Assembly: GCF_900111835.1 (NCBI RefSeq)
Contig: NZ_FOJP01000003.1
Coordinates: forward strand, 124,001-188,000
DNA length: 64,000 bases
Source: Metapseudomonas otitidis
GTDB lineage: Bacteria; Pseudomonadota; Gammaproteobacteria; Pseudomonadales; Pseudomonadaceae
Reading direction: 5' to 3'
A program made the position numbers and the translations under genes. Shown here piece by piece: positions 46,467 to 54,490 of this stretch (position 1 is its first letter; the number at the start of each line of letters is the position of its first letter). The notes under the pieces were generated by a model. The model searched no databases, was not told the DNA's origin, and saw nothing but the letters and a program-made list of their open reading frames with translations.

Positions 46467-46598
46467 GTGAACTGGTTCAGATTCTTCGACCGGCTCTGGA
46501 GGGGTGACCGCAGCGCCATTTGGGCGCTGCGTGCATGGGCCACCTTCATGTTACTTTTTGCTATTGCTGGACTCATCTTTCGGCTAGCCCAACCATAA
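46467..46598 (+). CDS. Small single-helix membrane protein downstream of the repressor
   Basis: A 43-residue frame beginning GTG four bases after the cI stop, with GAGG upstream: MNWFRFFDRLWRGDRSAIWA followed by a hydrophobic helix (TFMLLFAIAGLIF). It would be made from the repressor transcript in the lysogen. Short membrane proteins at this place often act in superinfection exclusion, but here that is only an inference. It ends just before two operator sites. Confidence 0.5.
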   Translation: MNWFRFFDRLWRGDRSAIWALRAWATFMLLFAIAGLIFRLAQP

Positions 46599-46599
46599 A

Positions 46600-46638
46600 T
46601 TAGCAAATGCTATTGCCTTAATGATTAGCTATTGCTAA
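46600..46638. promoter_or_regulatory. Early rightward promoter-operator with two repressor sites
   Basis: TTAGCAAATGCTAT (46600-46613) and TTAGCTATTGCTAA (46625-46638) are the same operator type as those at 45709-45762. A TTGCCT-17-TAACTT promoter candidate (46613-46641) is overlapped by both. It would drive the rightward early operon and be shut by the cI-like protein. Confidence 0.7.
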
Positions 46639-46681
46639 CTTGATCGCGTACCCACTCTGACTACCCCCTGGAGTACGCGAC

Positions 46682-46876
46682 ATGCAATCGACACAGCACA
46701 ACCGCTGCCCGGTGCTCCTGCACCCGGCCTGCACCACCAACCCTGATGCCATCCGTGCAGTACAAAAGGCCACTGGCCGCTTTGTAGTGATCACCGGCGG
46801 GCGCCCCACGCTCAAGCAACCCACCACCCTCCCCGCCTTCGAGGACTTCTCCGGCTTCGGCGGAGGTGCGGCATGA
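46682..46876 (+). CDS. Small hypothetical early protein
   Basis: A 64-residue protein, first gene of the rightward operon. It begins MQSTQHNRCPVLLHPACTTN and includes RFVVITGGRPTLKQ. TGGAG lies eight bases before the ATG. It overlaps the kinase gene by 4 bases. No family recognised. Confidence 0.6.
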   Translation: MQSTQHNRCPVLLHPACTTNPDAIRAVQKATGRFVVITGGRPTLKQPTTLPAFEDFSGFGGGAA

Positions 46877-47439
46877 GCCAGATCCTGATCGGCCTTGCTG
46901 GCCAAGCCCGCGCGGGCAAAGACACCGTCGCCCGCTACCTGGCAGCGCACCTCACCCTCATCACCTACGCCTTCGCCGACCCGTTCAAGCAGGCAATCGC
47001 CTCGATGTTCCACCTCACCGCCGCCCAGTTGGACGGCGCCGAGAAGGAGCTGCCGCTGCCCTGGCTGGGCAAATCCCCGCGCGAGCTGATGCAGCTGCTC
47101 GGCACCGAGTGGGGCCGGGAGCTGGTTCATCCCCACGTCTGGCTGCTGCTGGCTGAGCAGAACCTGCAACTACTCGCCGAGCACGACCAGGCCATGAAGG
47201 GCGTGGTGATCAGCGATGTTCGCCTGGAGATGGAAGCCGACTGGGTGCGCAGTAACGGCGGCGTCATCTTCCACATCAGCCGGCCCGGGGTCAGCCCAGT
47301 CTGCGATCACCCCACCGAGGCCGGCGTGCGCCGGTACTCCAGTGACTACGTGATCGAGAACAACGGCACCCTGGAAGAGCTGTATGACCAGGTCGACAAC
47401 GCCATCTCGCGCCTGATGCGCCACCGCCGCGCAGCCTGA
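46873..47439 (+). CDS. Deoxynucleoside monophosphate kinase
   Basis: Phosphorylates dNMPs to dNDPs to feed phage DNA synthesis. The 188-residue protein has a P-loop GLAGQARAGKDTVARYLA, followed by a pattern typical of phage dNMP kinases (FADPFKQAI, REL-type lid SPRELMQLLGTEWGRELV, and VVISDVRLEMEADWV). It is in the early operon before DNA metabolism and methylase genes. Confidence 0.88.
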   Translation: MSQILIGLAGQARAGKDTVARYLAAHLTLITYAFADPFKQAIASMFHLTAAQLDGAEKELPLPWLGKSPRELMQLLGTEWGRELVHPHVWLLLAEQNLQLLAEHDQAMKGVVISDVRLEMEADWVRSNGGVIFHISRPGVSPVCDHPTEAGVRRYSSDYVIENNGTLEELYDQVDNAISRLMRHRRAA

Positions 47440-47450
47440 GGGCAGCCGTC

Positions 47451-47729
47451 ATGAACCGGACGATCCGCGAGGCTGCCCAGGTGCTGGGCATCCGCGAGAG
47501 CACCCTGCGCAACCACCTGCGCGAAACCCGCGCACTCAACCGTGACGGCAGCCTGGCTGCCCGTCACATCGGTGGCGGCCGCCTGTTCATGGACCCGCGC
47601 TCGCGCTGGGTCGAAGCCACCCGCAGCTACCGGCACTACGCCGTGCTGATGGTCACCGAGCAGGGCATCGCCTGGCTCGCCACCCAGCTCGGCATCACCA
47701 TCACACAGCACACGGACGACGCCGCATGA
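47451..47729 (+). CDS. Antirepressor-like protein, KilAC domain only
   Basis: A 92-residue protein whose sequence TIREAAQVLGIRESTLRNHL then YAVLMVTEQGIAWLATQLG matches the C-terminal KilAC domain of phage antirepressors. The N-terminal Ant/BRO part is missing. It may bind DNA or repressor. It overlaps the following gene by 4 bases. Confidence 0.8.
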   Translation: MNRTIREAAQVLGIRESTLRNHLRETRALNRDGSLAARHIGGGRLFMDPRSRWVEATRSYRHYAVLMVTEQGIAWLATQLGITITQHTDDAA

Positions 47730-47944
47730 ACCGCACCGCCGAACTCATCGAGCTGTTCACCCGCCTGGTCGAGGCCACCCCCATCGGCTACGTGCCCTAC
47801 GTGACCCTGACCACCGACCCGGAGCGCCCCTACGGCGCCCTGATCATCGGCCCCGACCGCCGGCTGCTCGCGATGGTCAACGGCCCCACCGTCAGCACCA
47901 CCGTGACCCTCCTGCAGAGCCAACTGGCAAGGGGGCAGGCGTGA
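47726..47944 (+). CDS. Small hypothetical early protein
   Basis: A 72-residue protein (MNRTAELIELFTRLVEATPI) with no recognised motif; it seems to have an alpha-beta fold. It is linked to its neighbours by 4-base overlaps on both sides, so it is part of the early operon. Confidence 0.6.
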   Translation: MNRTAELIELFTRLVEATPIGYVPYVTLTTDPERPYGALIIGPDRRLLAMVNGPTVSTTVTLLQSQLARGQA

Positions 47945-48195
47945 TCAACCAAGCCACCTGCAAGGCCCTCTACAACCTGGCCGTCCTGGTGCGCACCGCC
48001 CAGGACACCTGGTCGAAGAACCATCACGTTCACGGCTGCTACGGCGCGGTCTACCTGGCCCGCGATCTGGGTCTGATTGATGACGCCGAGGCCGACCGCT
48101 TCTACGACCTGGCAGAGAACGCCAACACGCATCGGGGGGAGGAACTGAGGGAGATAGAACTCAAGAAGCGCCTCGCGGAGATCTCCACACGATGA
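47941..48195 (+). CDS. Small hypothetical early protein
   Basis: An 84-residue, mostly helical protein (INQATCKALYNLAVLVRTAQ) starting with GTG. Charged C-terminus (GEELREIELKKRLAEI). It overlaps both neighbours by 4 bases. Unknown function. Confidence 0.6.
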   Translation: MINQATCKALYNLAVLVRTAQDTWSKNHHVHGCYGAVYLARDLGLIDDAEADRFYDLAENANTHRGEELREIELKKRLAEISTR

Positions 48196-48431
48196 AAACC
48201 ACCCTCGACCAGCTGTTGGTCCAGTGGAAGGCCACCAGCCTGCCCCTGACCACGGTCAGGGAGCACTACTTCCCGCACATCAAGACGGACAAGCACCTGC
48301 GCAAGCTGATCGCCGGCGGGAAGGTGAACCTGCCCACCTACAAGCACAGCCCCTCACGGCTGGCCAAGCCCTGGGTGCGGCTGCAGGACCTGGCCAACTG
48401 GCTCGACGCGCAATCGAGCCAGGTGGCCTGA
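48192..48431 (+). CDS. PrtN-like (pyocin activator family) DNA-binding protein
   Basis: A 79-residue protein. TVREHYFPHIKTDKHLRKLI followed by LPTYKHSPSRLAKPWVRLQD and LANWLDAQ matches the pattern of PrtN-family proteins, which activate pyocin genes in Pseudomonas. In this prophage it may be an excisionase-like or activator protein of the early operon. Confidence 0.6.
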   Translation: MKTTLDQLLVQWKATSLPLTTVREHYFPHIKTDKHLRKLIAGGKVNLPTYKHSPSRLAKPWVRLQDLANWLDAQSSQVA

Positions 48432-48487
48432 CCGGCGCCCGGCCGATCCGGGCAACTCTGACGACGTACAACCAAGAGGCACAGCAC

Positions 48488-48838
48488 ATGACGAAGAAAG
48501 CCCGGCCCTTCATTGACACCCTGCGGGAGGTCGAGGGCGGCAACCTGCTGGACGAACTGAGCGAGACGCAGCACTCGCTGATCAACGCCATCCAGCTCAC
48601 CGGCAAGGGCGGCGAGCTGGTGATCAAGCTCACCTACAAGCCCGAAGGCGCCGGCCAGATGACGATCAAGGCCGATGTGAAAGCCAAGGAGCCCGTGCTG
48701 GCACGCGGCACCTCGCTGTTCTTCATGACCCCCGAAGGCAACCTCACCCGCCGCGATCCTCGCCAGCAGGATCTGCCGCTGCGCGCCGTGGGTGAAGACA
48801 TTGCCCCGGCTGAAGAGCTGCGCACCGTAAACGACTGA
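48488..48838 (+). CDS. Hypothetical protein preceding the DUF2303 gene
   Basis: A 116-residue protein from ATG 48488, with AAGAGG upstream. It starts MTKKARPFIDTLREVEGGNL and has a beta-rich middle (GGELVIKLTYKPEGAGQMTI). Genes of this size often come just before DUF2303 genes in Pseudomonas prophages. Function unknown. Confidence 0.65.
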   Translation: MTKKARPFIDTLREVEGGNLLDELSETQHSLINAIQLTGKGGELVIKLTYKPEGAGQMTIKADVKAKEPVLARGTSLFFMTPEGNLTRRDPRQQDLPLRAVGEDIAPAEELRTVND

Positions 48839-48870
48839 CCCTCTCTGACACCGCTCACAAGGAGCACGAC

Positions 48871-49692
48871 ATGCAACAAACCCTCCAGCAGCTTCTGCAG
48901 TTCGCACAGGCCATCGGCAAGCCGATTGACCACCCCACTCTGGCAACGCCCGTGGCGCTGCTCCCCGACGGCGTCAAAGTCGAGTCCCTGGAGAAGCTGC
49001 TGCCGCAGCCTGTTCGCGCTCGCCAGACCGTGCGAATCATCGACGCTACGTCCTTCATCGCCTACGTCAATCGCTTCGCCACGCCGGCCACCTCGGTCTT
49101 CTGCAACGGCCCTGAAGGCTGCACCTTCCGCGCCGTGTTCGACTACCACACACCCGACGCACCGGCCTGGATGGATCACTCCGCCGTCTACTGCTGCCCG
49201 CTTACGGTTGAGTGGGGCGCCTGGAGCGGCAAGGACCGCAAGCCCATGACGCAAGAGGAGTTCGGCGAGTTCATCGAGAACAACGTCAAGGACATCGTCA
49301 CACCGCCCGACCAGCCTGGTGCCCCCACCGCAGCGGAGATGCTGGAAATCAGCCTCACCCTCGAAGCCAAGAAGAACATCAGCTTCCGTCAGGGCACCCG
49401 CCTCGACAACGGCCAGGTACAGCTCACCTACCACGAAGAGATCGATGGCCGAGCCGGCGCCACCGGGCAACTCAACATCCCCGAGCAGTTCTTCATCGGC
49501 ATCAAGCCATTCCTTGGCGGCGAAGGCTTCCTGATCACCGCCCGCTTCCGCTACCGCATCCGCGAGGGCCGCCTGGCCATGTGGTACGAGCTGGTCCGCC
49601 CCGACAAGGTTCTGGAGGAAGCCTACAACGCTGTCCGCAAGCAGATCGGTGACAGCATCGGCACGGTGCCGGTGTACGAAGCCAACCTGTAA
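48871..49692 (+). CDS. DUF2303 (YfdQ-like) family protein
   Basis: A 273-residue protein with features of the DUF2303 family: a middle segment TSVFCNGPEGCTFRAVFDYH, then WGAWSGKDRKPMTQEEFGEF, and a C-terminal GFLITARFRYRIREGRL. The role is unknown; members lie in early regions of many prophages. An AAGGAG site precedes the ATG. Confidence 0.85.
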   Translation: MQQTLQQLLQFAQAIGKPIDHPTLATPVALLPDGVKVESLEKLLPQPVRARQTVRIIDATSFIAYVNRFATPATSVFCNGPEGCTFRAVFDYHTPDAPAWMDHSAVYCCPLTVEWGAWSGKDRKPMTQEEFGEFIENNVKDIVTPPDQPGAPTAAEMLEISLTLEAKKNISFRQGTRLDNGQVQLTYHEEIDGRAGATGQLNIPEQFFIGIKPFLGGEGFLITARFRYRIREGRLAMWYELVRPDKVLEEAYNAVRKQIGDSIGTVPVYEANL

Positions 49693-49766
49693 CCACCGTT
49701 CAAGCCCCGGCCGCCGGACTCTGACAACCATTCCCGGCGCCGGGCACCTACCCGGAGACACAGCAC

Positions 49767-50291
49767 ATGCAACCGACCGACCTCGACCTCATCCTGCTGG
49801 CCATCATCGGCCTGATCATCGCCGCCTCGATGTTCTGGAGCGCCGTCTGCCTCCACCGCAAGGCCGAATCCAAAGGCTACGACGCCGGCTACAGCGACGC
49901 CCAGCAGCAGGCCAGCCTGCGCTTCGAAGCCCTGCACGAAGACCTGGCCACCCTGCGCGCCAAGCACGCCGCCGCCCGCAAAGCCACCGAGCAGCAACTG
50001 GCCGAAGCCGCCAAGGCTTCGCGCGCGCGCCTTGAGGCGGTGATGCAGGACGCTGACAAACGCATCGCCCACTACGCCCGCCGCTCCAACCCGCTCAGCC
50101 GCGAGGACGCCAGCTGGCTGATGAAGGTGGCCGGGCAGTTGAGCCTGCTGGAAGACATGGCATTTCGCATCGACGCCGAGAACGTCGCCGCCCAGGCCCA
50201 CACCGCCCACGACCAGTGCAAACGCCTGGCCCAGCGCGTGAACGAGGCCCTCGATGCCGCCGAGGCGGTCGAACAGGAGCGTGCAGCATGA
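49767..50291 (+). CDS. Membrane-anchored coiled-coil protein
   Basis: A 174-residue protein with one N-terminal membrane helix (LILLAIIGLIIAASMFWSAV) and a long Ala/Gln-rich coiled coil (about residues 45-100). It resembles spanin-like architecture but lies in the early operon, so that is unlikely to be its role. The stop overlaps the next start. Confidence 0.65.
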   Translation: MQPTDLDLILLAIIGLIIAASMFWSAVCLHRKAESKGYDAGYSDAQQQASLRFEALHEDLATLRAKHAAARKATEQQLAEAAKASRARLEAVMQDADKRIAHYARRSNPLSREDASWLMKVAGQLSLLEDMAFRIDAENVAAQAHTAHDQCKRLAQRVNEALDAAEAVEQERAA

Positions 50292-50839
50292 AAATGTTCC
50301 AGATGAAGATGGCCAAGCCGTCGGCAGCTGATATCAAGGCCGCCGAAGATCTGCTCCACATCTTCAACCTGATCGACGCACGCTTCGGCGGGCCCTGGTC
50401 GACCCCGGGCGCAGGCGACAGCCTCCACGACCTGCTGGAAGGCGGTGAGGAGGAGTTCGACTGCGAGGACGATACCCACCTCAAGACCCTCTACAACAAC
50501 CTGGCCAACCTCCTGCGAACGGCGCCCAGCTTCTACGCCCGCGTGATCAGCGGCATGTGCCATGTGGTCATGAACGAGCAGAACCAGGTCCTCGACCCTG
50601 ACTCGGACTGCATCGATCTGCACCCCCGCTTCGCCCAGCTCGGCGAAGAGGCCAACCTCTTTCGCCAGATCGACAGCTTGCGCATCGAACTGATCCCGAG
50701 CTACGACGCGGGCTACACAGCCCTCGCTTACGGCGAATCCGATCAGCCAATCGCGGAAGCGACTGGTATGAACGCGCGGGAAGCCATCACCGAACTGGTG
50801 CGGCTGCATCCGCATCTGGCCGCGTACCAGGGGGTGTGA
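50288..50839 (+). CDS. Hypothetical early protein
   Basis: A 183-residue acidic protein beginning MKMFQMKMAKPSAADIKAAE at ATG 50288. It has LLEGGEEEFDCEDDTHLKTL and no recognised motif. It overlaps the upstream gene by 4 bases and is one base from the methylase gene. Confidence 0.65.
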   Translation: MKMFQMKMAKPSAADIKAAEDLLHIFNLIDARFGGPWSTPGAGDSLHDLLEGGEEEFDCEDDTHLKTLYNNLANLLRTAPSFYARVISGMCHVVMNEQNQVLDPDSDCIDLHPRFAQLGEEANLFRQIDSLRIELIPSYDAGYTALAYGESDQPIAEATGMNAREAITELVRLHPHLAAYQGV

Positions 50840-50840
50840 G

Positions 50841-51332
50841 ATGGACTACAGACCACACCAAAACCAGCTGCTGCCTGAGCAGAACAAGTTTCACGTCGGA
50901 AACGGCGGTGATGGCAAGCACTACTGGCTCACACCACCAGCCCTGATGGCTCAGCTCGACGCCGAGTTCCGGTTCAACTTCGACCCTTGCCCCTATCCGA
51001 AGCCCGATGATTTCGACGGGCTGACCTGCGAGTGGGGTTCGTCAAGCTACGTCAACCCGCCGTTCGGATCGATCATGCATCAGGGCAAAAAGAAGGGCCC
51101 GACCGCATGGGCGCGTAAGGCCATCGAAGAGCATCAGAAGGGCAAGCGCGTCGTGCTGGTGTACCCCATCGATAAATGGGTGCTGATGTTGATCGGAGCA
51201 GGCGCTCAGGTGCGCAACCTCGGCGACGTTCGGTGGTGCGCAACTGAAGATGGCTCGCAGGGAAAAGGCACTGGGCGGCACATTGCCTGTTTCGTGCTCG
51301 AACCCACCCCGCCCCAGGAGAACGACCGATGA
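50841..51332 (+). CDS. Phage DNA N6-adenine methyltransferase
   Basis: A 163-residue adenine methylase of the short phage type. WLTPPALMAQLDAEFRFNFD is the conserved N-terminal motif and YVNPPFG is the catalytic NPPF/Y. A SAM-binding region of full size is lacking, as usual for this family. Together with the other two methylases it may protect phage DNA from restriction. Confidence 0.85.
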   Translation: MDYRPHQNQLLPEQNKFHVGNGGDGKHYWLTPPALMAQLDAEFRFNFDPCPYPKPDDFDGLTCEWGSSSYVNPPFGSIMHQGKKKGPTAWARKAIEEHQKGKRVVLVYPIDKWVLMLIGAGAQVRNLGDVRWCATEDGSQGKGTGRHIACFVLEPTPPQENDR

Positions 51333-51892
51333 GCACCACGAAGAAAATCGTCGCGCTCCAGACCGAGCGCGACCAGCTCTACGCAGAGCTGCGCCGAGTT
51401 CAAGCCGAGAACCAGCGCCTGCGCGGCCTTCAGCCCGAATTCCCTCCACGACCGCCTGAGGGCAGTGGTTTGCCGCGCTATGGGTTGCGCTGGAACGGCC
51501 CGCAGCTTCCCCTCTCGGTTCCAATGGATGACGGCTACTGGACACCATGGCATCTCGCCGCCCAGCTCCACGCCGAGCTGGAGGCCATCAATGGCCAGCA
51601 GGCAGTCGCTACCCCGCCCACAAGCTCGGCCGAAGCGATCACCGACACCCAGCGCCTGGACTTCATCCTCCGCAAGTGCCGCAAGGTGATCGTTGAACGC
51701 CTGCCTAACAACTGCCTGGAGGTCTACGTCGAGGAAGGCTTCATGGGGGAGACCCAGCACCCGGTGATCGCCCATCGTGGCGACTGGGCCGAAGCATCTA
51801 CCGAAGCCGCTGCCGTGAAGCGCAAAGCCATCGACGCCGCCATTCTCTGGTGCGAAACCGACGGCGATGCCGCGAAGGATGGCACCGCATGA
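51329..51892 (+). CDS. Hypothetical protein with N-terminal coiled coil
   Basis: A 187-residue protein. The N-terminus is a short coiled coil (IVALQTERDQLYAELRRVQA) and the C-terminal part DTQRLDFILRKCRKVIVERL is a motif seen in phage early proteins of unknown function. It overlaps both methylase genes by 4 bases. Confidence 0.65.
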   Translation: MSTTKKIVALQTERDQLYAELRRVQAENQRLRGLQPEFPPRPPEGSGLPRYGLRWNGPQLPLSVPMDDGYWTPWHLAAQLHAELEAINGQQAVATPPTSSAEAITDTQRLDFILRKCRKVIVERLPNNCLEVYVEEGFMGETQHPVIAHRGDWAEASTEAAAVKRKAIDAAILWCETDGDAAKDGTA

Positions 51893-53730
51893 CCGCCTTC
51901 CAACGCATCCCGCAGACCCGCCCGCTGCCGCTGGGGCATGAGCTGTTCGTCGATCTGTTCGCCGGCCACGGCGGTGCCAGCGAGGGCGGGCGTCGCGCGT
52001 ACCGCGACCCGGACATCGCCATCAACCACAACCCGGTGGCCATCGCTGTCCACCGCGCCAACCACCCGAACACCCGCCACTTCATCAGCGATGTGTTCGA
52101 GGTGGACCCGGTAGCCGCTACCGGCGGCCAGCCGGTGGGCATCCTGTGGGCCTCGCCCGACTGCCGGCATTTCTCCAAGGCCAAGGGCGGCAAGCCGCGC
52201 AACCTCAATATCCGCAGCCTGGCGTGGGTGGTGGTGCGCTGGGTCTATGCCACCCGCCCGCGCCTGTTCCTGCTGGAGAACGTCGAGGAGTTCCGCAAGT
52301 GGGGCCCGCTGGACGCCGAGGGCTACCCGATCAAGGCCGAGGAAGGGCGCACCTTCGAGGCGTTCCTGGCCGCGCTCACCACGGGCGTGCCCGAAGATCA
52401 CCCGGACATGCCCGAGATCCTCGACGCCATCGGCCAGTGGGTACCCAAGTCCGCCCTGGTGCGCGGCATGGGCTGCCAGGTCGAGCACCAGGTGCGCATC
52501 GCCGCTAACGCCGGTGCCGGCACCACCCGCAAGCGCCTGTACATGATCGGGCGCACCGACGGCCGCCCCATCGTCTGGCCGGCGCCGACCTGCCACAAGA
52601 CACCCACCGGCAAGCAGAAGCCGTGGAAGGTCGTCGCCGAGGTGCTGGATTTCACCGACCTGGGCTCGAGCATCATCGACAAGGAGCCGGTGGTGAACAC
52701 CTGCAAACGAGTAGCTAAGGGCATCTGGCGCCACGTCATGGCCACCGACCGCCCGTTCCTGGTACCCGCCCAGGCGACTCCGGGCGCTGAAGGCGGTACC
52801 GCCACTGGGGCGCCCTTCCTCACCGAGTTCGCCAACGCCTCCCGGCAGCGCACCTTCAGCGCGGCAGAGCCGCTGCGCACTCAGGTGGCCCAGGTGAAGG
52901 GCGGACACTTCGCCATGGCAGCCCCCACGCTGATCCAAGTGGGGTACGGGGAGCGCGAGGGGCAAGCACCACGCGCCCCGGGGATCGACAAGCCCCTGGG
53001 CACGGTGGTGGCGGGTGGTACCAAGCACGCCCTGGTCGCCGCCCACATCGTCACCCTGCGCAAGGGCAGCGTCGGCAGCGAGCTGCAGGCGCCGCTTGGG
53101 GTCGTCTCCACCAGCGGCGGGCACCACGCGGTGGTGTCGGCGTTCATGGACCAGGCCAATGGCGGGTTCTACACCGGCGCCGGTCGCGGCATGGCCGAAC
53201 CCGTCTCCACCATCACCCAGGCCGGGTGCAACCAGCGCATGGTGAATGCCTTCCTGGTGAAGTACTACAGCACCGGCGGGCAGTGGCAGGCTGCCGACGA
53301 GCCCATGCACACCGCCCCCACGCGGGACCGCCTCGGGCTGGTCACCACCACCCAGGTGCCGGCCGATCTGCTCGCCCCGGACCTGATGGAGAAGGCCCGC
53401 CGCTGCGCGCTGTTCATGCACCGCTACCTGCCGGAGCAGTTCCCCACCCAAGCGGACCTGATCCTCATCGGCGGGTATGTCCTAGTGGACATCACCCTGC
53501 GCATGCTGACCCCGCGCGAGCTGGCCAGCGCCCAGGGATTCGGCCCCGACTACATCATCGACCGTGGCCTGTTCGAGAACCCCGTCACCGGGGAACTGGA
53601 ATGGCGCCCCCTCAGCAAGCGCGACCAGGTGCGCGGCATCGGCAACAGCGTCTGCCCCGACGAGGCCGACGCCCTCATCTCTGCCAACGCCCGCGACATG
53701 ATCGAGCAGTATCGGAGGCTTGCGGCATGA
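51889..53730 (+). CDS. DNA (cytosine-5) methyltransferase
   Basis: Adds a methyl group to cytosine C5 in DNA. The 613-residue protein has motif I (LFVDLFAGHGGASEGG), motif IV (ASPDCRHFS, with Cys as nucleophile but PDC in place of PCQ), motif VI (LLENVEEF), and the C-terminal motifs LTPRELASAQGFG and GIGNSVCP. The large variable region between is the target-recognition part. It is the last gene of the rightward early operon. No partner restriction gene is visible. Confidence 0.9.
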   Translation: MTAFQRIPQTRPLPLGHELFVDLFAGHGGASEGGRRAYRDPDIAINHNPVAIAVHRANHPNTRHFISDVFEVDPVAATGGQPVGILWASPDCRHFSKAKGGKPRNLNIRSLAWVVVRWVYATRPRLFLLENVEEFRKWGPLDAEGYPIKAEEGRTFEAFLAALTTGVPEDHPDMPEILDAIGQWVPKSALVRGMGCQVEHQVRIAANAGAGTTRKRLYMIGRTDGRPIVWPAPTCHKTPTGKQKPWKVVAEVLDFTDLGSSIIDKEPVVNTCKRVAKGIWRHVMATDRPFLVPAQATPGAEGGTATGAPFLTEFANASRQRTFSAAEPLRTQVAQVKGGHFAMAAPTLIQVGYGEREGQAPRAPGIDKPLGTVVAGGTKHALVAAHIVTLRKGSVGSELQAPLGVVSTSGGHHAVVSAFMDQANGGFYTGAGRGMAEPVSTITQAGCNQRMVNAFLVKYYSTGGQWQAADEPMHTAPTRDRLGLVTTTQVPADLLAPDLMEKARRCALFMHRYLPEQFPTQADLILIGGYVLVDITLRMLTPRELASAQGFGPDYIIDRGLFENPVTGELEWRPLSKRDQVRGIGNSVCPDEADALISANARDMIEQYRRLAA

Positions 53731-53765
53731 TGCTCACCGTAGTTCCCTCCCCTCCCACGCTCGCT

Positions 53766-54419
53766 TCACTTCGGCCAATTCAAGGCGGCTTCGTAATCGC
53801 CCAACTGCTGAAGCAATTCCTCGAATTTCATCAGGTCGCTTCTGGCTTGCTCACCAATGAGCGGGAAGGGATTACCTCCTATGAAAGACCCCTTCTGGCG
53901 AAGCTCAATCTTCTCCGCGACATGCAGGAAAAACGCACCGGCAGTCCTCAGATGAAGCAAATAAAAAACCATGCGCCCGGAAAAACTGTTGAGCTGTACA
54001 GCTTGGATCGCCTCAGCGGCAGCTCGAAGCTCTTTCACGAGGGTGGCATCTTTGCAGTACAGCATCCCTCCGGTATCACTGCAGGCGACTGCGTTGATTC
54101 GCCGCAACAGTGCCTGAAAGTGAGAAACCAAGGAATAAACGGCATTTACATCGTTTACCTTCGACTCTCGCTCCTCTCTCTCTCTCAGCAACCTGGCCTG
54201 ATACGCCTGCCAAGCCGGAACAGCTATAGCAACTATAACTGCGAGCAACCCGCCGAATGCCTGCGCCCAACCAGACGCCTCAGTCGGCGCGAATTTCTCG
54301 CGCACCCAGTAGGCAGCAGTGCCAATAACGAGCCACATGAGCGGAATGCAGAGGACGCAAAGCCAAAGCGCCCATATAGAGCTCTCGATCAGTTTCCGCT
54401 TAAACACAGAGCTAACCAT
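53766..54419 (-). CDS. Two-helix membrane protein of unknown function, opposite strand
   Basis: A 217-residue protein from ATG 54419 (AAAGGAGG upstream). Two membrane helices near the N-terminus (WALWLCVLCIPLMWLVIGTA and FGGLLAVIVAIAVPAWQA) are followed by a cytoplasmic helical domain of about 130 residues with a coiled-coil start (RLLREREERESKVNDVNAVY). The gene is the only one read against the rightward operon between the switch and the AlpA gene, and is less GC-rich than the neighbours. That is the layout of a moron. No family recognised. Confidence 0.75.
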   Translation of the reverse strand: MVSSVFKRKLIESSIWALWLCVLCIPLMWLVIGTAAYWVREKFAPTEASGWAQAFGGLLAVIVAIAVPAWQAYQARLLREREERESKVNDVNAVYSLVSHFQALLRRINAVACSDTGGMLYCKDATLVKELRAAAEAIQAVQLNSFSGRMVFYLLHLRTAGAFFLHVAEKIELRQKGSFIGGNPFPLIGEQARSDLMKFEELLQQLGDYEAALNWPK

Positions 54420-54490
54420 GCACACCTCCTTTGCAGCGGCAGCACATCGAGCTTGCACGTGGCTGCAGTCCGTACGCAAGGAGACAGAAC

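Noticed and set aside
49767-50291. A second spanin pair in the early operon
   Set aside because: It has a membrane helix and coiled coil, but no embedded lipoprotein frame is visible and it lies among early genes.
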